A stretch of 11,850 bases of DNA, taken from Micromonosporaceae bacterium. GTDB lineage: Bacteria; Actinomycetota; Actinomycetes; Mycobacteriales; Micromonosporaceae. The stretch spans positions 1 to 11,850 of the forward strand of contig DPJL01000186.1 of assembly GCA_003543035.1 (NCBI GenBank). The letters run 5' to 3'. Both the position numbers and the translations under genes were made by a program. Below are positions 6,116-11,850 of this stretch, piece after piece (within the stretch, counting starts at the first letter, position 1; every line of letters begins with the position of its first letter). The notes below the pieces were generated by a model. It worked only from the letters and a program-made list of their open reading frames with translations. It was not told where the DNA came from and ran no database searches.

Positions 6116-7393
6116 TATTCCTCGGAAACCCTTGCGCTGCAACGGAAGCATTGGCAGTTCAGTGGGTGATGGAGCGGGGGTGTGTGCCACATGTGCCACT
6201 GGGCACACACCCGGACCGGACACGATCTCCTGCGCGTTGGCGTCCAGATAGAAGTTCGGCCTCAGATCCGCCTCGGTGTAGTACTGGTGAAAGACCGGCG
6301 TGAGGCCGCCTGAAACGGGCGGCACGATCCAGGTCCAGTCCGCCGGGGCGGGCCGTCCCGCCCGCAACTCACGCTCCACATGGGTCACGAAGAGCCGTGA
6401 TTCCGTGTGGTGATCGGTCATCCGGACCCCGGCCTTCTCAAATGACCAGAGCACCGCCCGGTTCAGCTCGAGCAGTGCGCGGTCGCGCCACAGCGTGGAT
6501 TCGCGTGACATGTCGAGCCCCATCCGCTGCGCTATCACCGGGATCTGGTGATAGCGATCGGCATCGGCCAGGTTTCTCGCGCCGATCTCGGTGCCCATAT
6601 ACCAGCCTGAGAAGGGCGCCAAGGGATAGTCGACGCCGCCGATCGACAGCCGCATGTTGGATATAGCCGGGACCGCATGCCAGCGCAGGCCTAGTTCGGC
6701 AAACCAGGCGAGCTCCGGGTGCGTCAGCGGGACCTCGAGCACAGCGGTCTCCGGCAGCTCAAAGAGATGCGGCTCCTCCTGTCCTGTTTGGAGGATGAGC
6801 GGCAGGAGGTCGAAGGCGCTTCCCTTGCCCTGCCAGCCCAACTCGGAAGCGGTCTGGGTGAAGCGCAGATAGCGTGGATCGCCGACCACTGCGCCATCCT
6901 TCTGATGGCCCGCATAGCGGATCAGCTGGTCGTTCCAAAGCCGGGTGACCGGCCGTCCCGGTACCGCCTGGCCGAAAATGGAAATGATTGGCCGCAGGTG
7001 CCCGCGCCGGTCTCCTTCGCCGGTAGCCACCCGCAAATGGGTGACAAGATCTTCAAAAATCTGTTGGGAGGTACGGGGTGCACGCCGGTCGAGCACGATA
7101 AGGCTGCGCCAATACACCCGGCCGATACACCGGCTCGCGTTGCGCCAAGCCATCCGGGCGCCGTGCATCAACTCCAGCTTGGTGTGCGTGTAGGTGCCGA
7201 GCGCCGCGATCTGCTCGCGCACCGCGGCCAGCCGCGGCTCCACCGGCCCGAGTTTCGGAAGCTCGGCGTGGCAGTTGCGGAGAAACTCCGCCGCCTCATC
7301 GACATCCACCGGCTGGTCTGCTGTCCACCTTGGCAGTGGGGCGTCACGGTAGCCGAGTGGAGGGGCGGATGCCGTCATGACGGAGATGTTCAC
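6095..7393 (-). CDS. nos: Nitric oxide synthase oxygenase
   Basis: A 432-residue bacterial NOS oxygenase, which oxidises L-arginine to citrulline and NO on a thiolate-ligated heme using a pterin. There is no reductase domain, so it must borrow electrons from cellular redox proteins. MAWRNASRCIGR at 81-92 carries the heme ligand Cys89. Gln202 and Glu269 (GWYMGTEIG) match the arginine-binding residues, and WTWIVPP at 353-359 matches the pterin site. Ile244 occupies the place of mammalian Val346 (iNOS), the usual bacterial form linked to slow NO release. His239 replaces the tyrosine of the WY..P segment. Residues about 390-432 are a tail absent from the B. subtilis enzyme, containing CPVAH. The start is GTG at 7393, but an ATG at 7378 is also possible; neither has a good ribosome site. 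It follows the ACT-GNAT gene after 45 nt, with a palindrome in the gap. Confidence 0.92.
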   Translation of the reverse strand: MNISVMTASAPPLGYRDAPLPRWTADQPVDVDEAAEFLRNCHAELPKLGPVEPRLAAVREQIAALGTYTHTKLELMHGARMAWRNASRCIGRVYWRSLIVLDRRAPRTSQQIFEDLVTHLRVATGEGDRRGHLRPIISIFGQAVPGRPVTRLWNDQLIRYAGHQKDGAVVGDPRYLRFTQTASELGWQGKGSAFDLLPLILQTGQEEPHLFELPETAVLEVPLTHPELAWFAELGLRWHAVPAISNMRLSIGGVDYPLAPFSGWYMGTEIGARNLADADRYHQIPVIAQRMGLDMSRESTLWRDRALLELNRAVLWSFEKAGVRMTDHHTESRLFVTHVERELRAGRPAPADWTWIVPPVSGGLTPVFHQYYTEADLRPNFYLDANAQEIVSGPGVCPVAHVAHTPAPSPTELPMLPLQRKGFRGILDRRRV

Positions 7394-7412
7394 CCATATG
7401 AATCAATTCTCG

Positions 7413-7429
7413 TCGCACACCGTGTGCGA
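7413..7429. promoter_or_regulatory. Perfect 17-bp palindrome upstream of nos
   Basis: TCGCACAC-C-GTGTGCGA, two perfect 8-base arms around one base, lies in the 45-nt gap between the ACT-GNAT stop and the nos start, about 20 nt before the GTG. The symmetry and position suit a dimeric repressor or activator site controlling an internal nos promoter. As RNA it could instead fold as a short hairpin that attenuates or separates the two cistrons. No regulator gene is nearby to match it. Confidence 0.4.
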
Positions 7430-7438
7430 TCGGTCCCG

Positions 7439-8464
7439 CTAGGCGACCATCACTCCTTTGGTCAACGACATTGTGGCGGTCATGATCGCACCGTCCACAT
7501 CGAACTGTGTGGGCTGCGGCAGACGTCGCACCATCCGCAGCATGGGCTCGTTGTCGGCGTGGGTGTGCAGGACTACAGCCCGGAAACCGGCCGGATCGGC
7601 CAGCGTGATCAGGCGCCGAAGCAGGGCTGTCCCGATTCCCCGTTGCTGCCACTGATCCTCGACCAGCAATGCTGCCTCAGCAATCTCGCCCTCGCCGATA
7701 AGGTTGGCCAGGGCCACCAGCCGGCCGTCGGCATCCTGTGCGACCAGAGCCGCGCCCCGGGCAGGGTTGACCAGGCGACGCAGCTGTTCATTTGTCGGCC
7801 CCCTGGTACCGGAGAAGTAGCGCCGGAACAAACTGTGCGACCCACATCTGGTGTGCATCTCAGCCAACGCGGCCACATCGGTCACCGCGGCGGGCCGCAG
7901 CGCAAGCTCAACCCCGTCGGACAACAGCAACGCGACGTTCGAGAGCTGACCGGAAACGGCGGCCCGCGCCACCTCGGCGAGCGCCTGTGCCCGGGCGAAC
8001 TCGGCCGGGGTGAAGGCCGGAGCCAATCGGGTTAGGACGATCATCCCGCCGGCCGGATCCGCCAGCCTCATCACGGAAGGCCCGTGCCCGGCCGGAGACA
8101 CGTCGTTTTCGTGCCGCACCAGGGAACCGCCCAGCAGGGTGCTGAGCGTCGTGCCGAGCTGACTCGGGTCGGCGGTGACGCGCGTTGCCAGCACCGCCAT
8201 CTGGGTAGGCGGATCGATCAGCCCGTACGCATCGGTCCGAGCCGCCCAGGCGTCGCGGCCCCGGCCACGCTCTACCGCCTGAACAAGGTCGGCCTCGTCG
8301 AGGTCGTCAGGGGCGTCCAGAAGGAAGTCGTCCACGGCTCCGTTCTCGGTGGTGTGCACCTGGACCGCCATGATGTTGATCGAGCGCAACGCGAGACTTG
8401 CGGTTAGCACGGCCAGGAATCCCGGCCGATCGTCCACGGTCGCCCTTACCCGCCAGAGTGTCAT
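7439..8464 (-). CDS. ACT-GNAT amino-acid-regulated acetyltransferase
   Basis: A 341-residue fusion. Residues 3-75 are an ACT amino-acid-binding domain (RATVDDRPGFLAVLTASLA, then the NIMAVQVH strand and VDDFLLDAPDDL). About 85-180 is a middle region without a recognised motif. Residues 187-335 are a GNAT acetyltransferase domain beginning ALRPAAVTDVAALAEMH, with the acetyl-CoA phosphate loop QQRGIGTALL at 273-282. The family is confined largely to actinomycetes. A Micromonospora member (MaKat) is reported as a protein lysine acetyltransferase allosterically controlled by cysteine and arginine, so a similar role in the cytosol is likely. The ATG start at 8464 has only a weak ribosome site. It is the first gene of a probable two-gene unit with nos. 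The target protein is unknown; a metabolic enzyme such as acetyl-CoA synthetase is an inference from relatives. Confidence 0.82.
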   Translation of the reverse strand: MTLWRVRATVDDRPGFLAVLTASLALRSINIMAVQVHTTENGAVDDFLLDAPDDLDEADLVQAVERGRGRDAWAARTDAYGLIDPPTQMAVLATRVTADPSQLGTTLSTLLGGSLVRHENDVSPAGHGPSVMRLADPAGGMIVLTRLAPAFTPAEFARAQALAEVARAAVSGQLSNVALLLSDGVELALRPAAVTDVAALAEMHTRCGSHSLFRRYFSGTRGPTNEQLRRLVNPARGAALVAQDADGRLVALANLIGEGEIAEAALLVEDQWQQRGIGTALLRRLITLADPAGFRAVVLHTHADNEPMLRMVRRLPQPTQFDVDGAIMTATMSLTKGVMVA

Positions 8465-8486
8465 GGGCCCAGCCTGCGCTCGCCAA

Positions 8487-8513
8487 GTTACGGTCCCGTT
8501 ACCAGGCGTTATA
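8487..8513 (-). promoter_or_regulatory. Candidate promoter and operator of the ACT-GNAT gene
   Basis: On the minus strand TATAAC (8508-8513) could serve as a -10, putting the start point near 8501, some 36 nt before the ATG. Just downstream are two GTTAC words at 8487-8491 and 8498-8502, 11 bp apart (one helical turn), which also make an imperfect 16-bp palindrome. A regulator bound there would cover the start point. No clear -35 is seen, so support is weak. Confidence 0.25.
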
Positions 8514-8556
8514 CGGATCTAGTTGTGCGTTGATTCACAGCCTCCCTCCCCCTTTG

Positions 8557-8620
8557 CCGCAACTCCACAGGAGTTGCTGTTATCGCGCCGCTGAAAGCAG
8601 CAACTCCTGTGGAGTTGCGG
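8557..8620. repeat. Nested inverted repeat (four GGAGTTGC words)
   Basis: Two perfect 23-base arms, 8557-8579 and 8598-8620, flank an 18-nt loop. Each arm is itself a palindrome: GCAACTCC-ACA-GGAGTTGC at 8559-8577 and GCAACTCC-TGT-GGAGTTGC at 8600-8618. The element can therefore form one long stem or two small adjacent hairpins, on DNA or RNA. It lies in the 210-bp gap between two minus-strand genes, past the glycosidase stop. It could be a second terminator, a REP-like element or a double operator. Confidence 0.6.
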
Positions 8621-8630
8621 CCCGGGGTGA

Positions 8631-8668
8631 CTGCCCGGGGCCGGTTGTGCGGAACCGGCCCCGGGCAG
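8631..8668 (-). terminator. Strong GC-rich hairpin after the exo-glucosaminidase gene
   Basis: Perfect 16-base arms (CTGCCCGGGGCCGGTT at 8631-8646 and its complement at 8653-8668) close a 6-nt loop. The stem begins 6 nt beyond the TGA of the minus-strand glycosidase gene. There is no T-tract, as is common for actinomycete intrinsic terminators. With the neighbouring nested repeat it makes a tandem pair of stem-loops, which should isolate the ACT-GNAT/nos unit from read-through. Confidence 0.75.
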
Positions 8669-8674
8669 GGCTTA

Positions 8675-11600
8675 TCAGGTGACTTCCAGGTAGTCGAGGT
8701 TGGCCGGGCCGACAGCGGTGGTGCCGGTGATCCGGATGGTGTTGACTCCGGCAACGAGGTTGACTGTCAGCGTGACATTGGCCCATGTGCTCCAGGCGCC
8801 CGTGCTACCGAACGGTTGGTTGGCGACGACGACCCCGTTGACCGAGATGTCGGCGGGCCTGTTCGCAGTCGTACCGTTGGCATAGCGGATGATCAGCGTC
8901 GCACTCCCCGCCTGCGCCCGCGTTACTCCAAACTGGACATACGACCCAATCACGTTGTCGCAGTTGACAAAACCGGCGCCGGAGAAGCCGGCATGGTTGG
9001 ATTCCACGATGCACTGGCTGAGCAACGCGTCTTCCGCTTCCTGCCGCGTCGGCGGTGGCGGCGCGGAACCGAGCTCGAGGTAGTCGAGGTTCGGCCCGCC
9101 GTTGGCTGTGGTCGAGGTCAGCCGGACCGTATGCGTTCCGGCACCCAGCGATAGCGGCACCGTCTTTGTGGTCCAGGTGGTCCACGCACCCGTGCCGGGG
9201 AAGTCAACGGCGACACCGTTAACCGTCATCGGCCGGTTGGTGGTGGTCCCATTGGCGTAACGGATGTTCACCGCCGACGCCGGGCCGGTGACCGTGAACT
9301 CCACATAGGAGCCAACAATGTTGTTGTAGTTGACGAAACCGGTGCCGCTAAAGCCGGGCCAATTGGACTCGACCACTCCTTGCGAGATGGTCGCGTTTTC
9401 GGCCTCCAATCGCGCCGGGCCAGATGGTGTGGTTACCGGCAACGCGCTGCTTTGGCCGGAAACATTGCCGGCCGCGTCCCGAGCCCGGACCGTGTAGACA
9501 TAAGACGTGGCAGGCGAAACCGAGTCGGTGAACGTGGCTCCGGTTGCAGTGCCTCGGGCCACGCCGTCGCGGAAGACGTCATAGCCGGTGACCCCGACGT
9601 TGTCGGTGGACGCATCCCACGCCAGGCTGACGCTGGACGACGAAACCGAGGTGGTACGAAGGTTTCCGGGCGTCGAAGGCGGCTCGGTGTCGGGCACGCC
9701 TGGCCCTGCGGGAACAGTAAACGTGGGCACGTTCCACCCGTTGAGGCGGACGCTCGGCGCAGAGCCTTGCAGATCCGCCGTGCGGTAGGTGGCCGTCAAC
9801 GTGGTGGACTCCCCCGGCCAGAGACTGACCCGGTTGTCGTTCCACTCGATCGGCAGGGCCGGGGTTCCGTTGGCGCGCACCACATGCGCGTCCACCTGGA
9901 ACGCCATCGCCGAGCCATTGTTGGTCAACGTGACCGTCGTTGTTGAAGTTCCGCTCTGCGAAACAGTCGAAGCGGTGGCGTTCAGAGAAGCGGTAGGCAT
10001 GGTGGACAAGGACTTCAGGTTGGCATAGCTGGAAGTCGGAACGTAGTACCAGGTGTTGCCGGACCAGTTGATGACATCGTTGGACGTGGACAGCCAGTAG
10101 ACGTTGCGGCTGACCTCATTGCCGCCCTCGGTCAGGGTCAGCTTCACGAAGTAGGCCGCCGAGAGCCCGGTGAGCGCCGGAATCGTTACCACGCTTGACT
10201 TCGCACCGTATCCCGCAACGTTCACCGCGCCCTCAAACGAATATTTTGAGGTGCCATCTAGGTTGTAGACGTTGACGCGAGCGGTCAGGTTGTTCGCTGC
10301 TGTGGGGCGGGAATTGACCACGTGCACAGAGCGATTGTCCAACGAGTACTGGATGTGCAACGGCTCATTGGCTTTCTTGGCCCCGTAGTAGGCGCCGTTC
10401 TGGTCCATGAACCGGTCGAAGAGTTGCCAGTGCAGCGAAGTCCAGCCGCCGTTGAGCATCCAGTAGATGACGCCGGTGGAAGGGTTGCTACTGTCGGTGA
10501 AGTTGCGGCCATAGGCCTCGAATTGTGCGCGCACGTTCTCGTACTGAGTCAGCTGCGCCTTGCGCACATAGTCCTCGAGTGAGGTGGCCGTGCCGTAGCG
10601 GCCGATGATGGAGTTGTTGAAGATGGTCAGATCGTCGAAGGTGCTCGACGGCGAGCGGTGATACTGCGTCGCGGAAGGGTTCTGCCACAACGTGTTCAGC
10701 TCCGACGTGGTCATCATCCGGCGCAGGGTGTCCAATGTGGGCACATCCGGCCCGGCACTCGTCTCCGAGTTGAAGCCGAACGCACCGCCCTCGCGCTTGT
10801 TGTACCAATAGTTCGGCGGCACCCACTCATAGGGCCCGGGCATCTTCATGCCGGACGGACCGGTGATCGGCGAGGAGTTCGCCGACGCGACCGCGATGAT
10901 CGGGTTCGGCCAGTCGGCGGCCTGAAGTGCTTGCACGTAAGGCGTTTCCTTGCTCGCCGGGGGTGCGATATCACTGCCGATGAGGAAGGAGATGACACTC
11001 GGATGGTTACGCAACCGCTCCGCTTCGGCGCTCATCGACCCCTTCGCGACGGCGTAGTCGGCACTGGTCCAACCGCCCGCTTCCCATTTGTTGCAACACT
11101 CCCAGCCCGCGATCACGAGAACGCCAAGCCGGTCGGTCATCTCAAAGAACTCGTCCGGCTCGAGGTGACCCTCAAGGCGGATCGTGTTCAGGCCCAGATC
11201 GAGGGTCGCCTTGACCTTGTCTTCCACCTCGGTGGCGTTCCAGCGCAGGAAGATGTCGTTCTGCCAGCCGCCGCCCTTGATGAGGATGGGCCGGTTGTTG
11301 ATGCGGTAGGCGCGGTGGCCGCTCGCGTCCAGGGTGCCGGTCAGCGACCGTACTCCGAAGCGTTCAGCCAGCGAATCCGTTGGGCTGCTTAGGCTCAGGT
11401 CGTAGAGCGGTTGCCCGCCCCAACCGGCCGGCCACCACAGCTGCGGGCTGTTCAGAGTCACGGCCGGGAAGGTGACGGTCTTGCGCTCGCCCGCGTTCAG
11501 CGACACGTTCGCCGTGATCGGAAGTCCGGCCACAGTGCCCGAGATGGTTTGGGTGACAGCCGAGCCCGTGTCATTGCGAGCGTCCACTTTGGCCGTCAGC

Positions 11601-11850
11601 GTGGCCTGGGTCAGCCCGCTGTTCAACGACACCAGCACATGCCCGCCGCGCAGCGCGACTCCACCATTGCGGCGGATGAGCACGTCGCGGAAGATGCCCA
11701 TGTTGCGGTCCGGCGGGTTCTGCACCCAGTCGATCCAGCCGATCGTCAGGTTCGAGCTCGCGTTGTTGGGCTGCACCCGGAAAGCCACCGCATTGGCGCC
11801 GGTGCGGGCAATGTTGGTGATGTCGATCTCGTGGTGCGTGTAGGCCCCGG
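8675..11850 (-). CDS. csxA: Exo-beta-D-glucosaminidase, GH2 (CsxA type), 5' end missing
   Basis: The C-terminal 1057 residues of a secreted exo-chitosanase that releases glucosamine from the non-reducing end of chitosan. The frame is open to the window edge and homologous all the way (YTHHEIDITNIARTGANAV at the edge), so the GTG at 11788 is not the start; about 175 residues, including the signal peptide, lie outside. Numbering from that GTG: WVQNPPDRNMGIFRDV (21-36) is typical of the CsxA subgroup, Asp273 in GSDIAPP is the presumed acid/base (CsxA Asp469) and Glu342 in FNSETSAG is the nucleophile (CsxA Glu541). The GH2 core runs to about 695, then an Fn3 domain at 703-789 (PSTPGNLRTTSVSSSSVSLA) and two CBM35 modules (792-907, 914-1037). 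Amycolatopsis CsxA, as I recall it, has only one CBM35. The CsxA-type motif set argues against beta-mannosidase or beta-galactosidase. A strong hairpin follows the stop. Confidence 0.88.
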   Translation of the reverse strand, partial: GAYTHHEIDITNIARTGANAVAFRVQPNNASSNLTIGWIDWVQNPPDRNMGIFRDVLIRRNGGVALRGGHVLVSLNSGLTQATLTAKVDARNDTGSAVTQTISGTVAGLPITANVSLNAGERKTVTFPAVTLNSPQLWWPAGWGGQPLYDLSLSSPTDSLAERFGVRSLTGTLDASGHRAYRINNRPILIKGGGWQNDIFLRWNATEVEDKVKATLDLGLNTIRLEGHLEPDEFFEMTDRLGVLVIAGWECCNKWEAGGWTSADYAVAKGSMSAEAERLRNHPSVISFLIGSDIAPPASKETPYVQALQAADWPNPIIAVASANSSPITGPSGMKMPGPYEWVPPNYWYNKREGGAFGFNSETSAGPDVPTLDTLRRMMTTSELNTLWQNPSATQYHRSPSSTFDDLTIFNNSIIGRYGTATSLEDYVRKAQLTQYENVRAQFEAYGRNFTDSSNPSTGVIYWMLNGGWTSLHWQLFDRFMDQNGAYYGAKKANEPLHIQYSLDNRSVHVVNSRPTAANNLTARVNVYNLDGTSKYSFEGAVNVAGYGAKSSVVTIPALTGLSAAYFVKLTLTEGGNEVSRNVYWLSTSNDVINWSGNTWYYVPTSSYANLKSLSTMPTASLNATASTVSQSGTSTTTVTLTNNGSAMAFQVDAHVVRANGTPALPIEWNDNRVSLWPGESTTLTATYRTADLQGSAPSVRLNGWNVPTFTVPAGPGVPDTEPPSTPGNLRTTSVSSSSVSLAWDASTDNVGVTGYDVFRDGVARGTATGATFTDSVSPATSYVYTVRARDAAGNVSGQSSALPVTTPSGPARLEAENATISQGVVESNWPGFSGTGFVNYNNIVGSYVEFTVTGPASAVNIRYANGTTTNRPMTVNGVAVDFPGTGAWTTWTTKTVPLSLGAGTHTVRLTSTTANGGPNLDYLELGSAPPPPTRQEAEDALLSQCIVESNHAGFSGAGFVNCDNVIGSYVQFGVTRAQAGSATLIIRYANGTTANRPADISVNGVVVANQPFGSTGAWSTWANVTLTVNLVAGVNTIRITGTTAVGPANLDYLEVT
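8678..9415 (-). repeat. Tandem CBM35 modules
   Basis: Two related carbohydrate-binding modules close the exo-glucosaminidase, at 9068-9415 and 8678-9049, joined by a short Pro linker (PPPP). Shared words are EAE(N/D), SQ..VESN..GFSG.GFVN, GSYV.F, IRYANGTT, GAW.TW and the final LDYLE. The terminal module alone has Cys926 and Cys943, where the first has Gly804 and Tyr821. Family 35 modules bind uronic acids or related sugars with calcium. Duplication would raise avidity for the wall or polymer. Confidence 0.75.

Noticed and set aside
7413..7429. Reading the palindrome upstream of nos as a LexA (SOS) box.
   Set aside because: The actinobacterial box is TCGAAC-N4-GTTCGA. Here the half-sites are TCGCAC with 5 bases between, so both the bases and the spacing differ.
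6719..8035. Open frame of 438 codons on the plus strand across nos and the ACT-GNAT gene.
   Set aside because: It is antisense to two clearly homologous genes, has no recognisable domain, and its His/Gln/Arg/Gly-rich composition is that of a high-GC shadow frame.
11786..11788. Taking the GTG at 11788 as the start of the exo-glucosaminidase gene.
   Set aside because: The upstream in-frame codons to the window edge continue the conserved GH2 sugar-binding domain (HHEIDITN), and no signal peptide is present, so the gene runs out of the window.
1..11850. Searched by eye for insertion sequences, CRISPR arrays, tRNA or rRNA genes and prophage genes.
   Set aside because: No transposase, regularly spaced repeats, cloverleaf-like sequence or phage motifs were seen. 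Weak cases could be missed without tools.

Overview
The window reads as ordinary chromosomal DNA of a high-GC actinomycete. The signs are a strong third-position GC bias, GTG and TTG starts, an actinobacterial bioB-bsaP pair, a reductase-less bacterial nitric oxide synthase, an amino-acid-sensing ACT-GNAT acetyltransferase and a CsxA-type exo-chitosanase. The order (Micromonosporales, Pseudonocardiales, Streptosporangiales or another) cannot be fixed from the sequence. No IS, phage, tRNA, rRNA or CRISPR was seen.

Layout. (1) 1-1412, plus strand: the last 49 codons of biotin synthase bioB, a 56-codon Cys-rich gene matching the biotin synthase auxiliary protein BsaP, and a threonine-aldolase-like PLP enzyme. 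The three are chained by overlapping stop and start codons. (2) 1390-2073, minus: a secreted lysyl-oxidase-family protein that keeps the copper histidines and both residues of the LTQ cofactor. (3) 2131-2577, plus: a NUDIX hydrolase, divergent from (2). (4) A 19-bp-arm inverted repeat at 2585-2660. (5) 2658-4378, minus: two tandem, translationally coupled NodB-type polysaccharide deacetylase lipoproteins. (6) 4565-6115, plus: an aldehyde dehydrogenase with an altered general-base motif and a possible leaderless promoter. (7) 6095-8464, minus: an ACT-GNAT acetyltransferase followed after 45 nt by a nitric oxide synthase oxygenase with an unusual C-terminal tail. A perfect 17-bp palindrome lies in the gap. 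(8) 8465-8674: a gene-free stretch with two strong stem-loops and candidate control sites. (9) 8675-11850, minus: a secreted GH2 exo-beta-D-glucosaminidase (CsxA type) with Fn3 and two CBM35 modules. Its N-terminus lies beyond the window.

How the genes fit together. BioB and BsaP form a functional pair, since actinobacterial BioB needs this partner for turnover. The two deacetylases and the exo-glucosaminidase could both act on amino-sugar polymers (chitin/chitosan or cell wall), but they are not in one operon, so that link is only thematic. The ACT-GNAT/NOS pair is the most suggestive arrangement: a family whose members are allosterically controlled by amino acids, reportedly including arginine, sits directly upstream of the enzyme that consumes arginine to make NO. 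Two convergent gene pairs overlap at their 3' ends by about 20 bp.

No wholly unknown multi-gene system is evident. The best leads are the ACT-GNAT/NOS unit with its palindrome, the lysyl oxidase, the bsaP coupling and the nested inverted repeat at 8557-8620.
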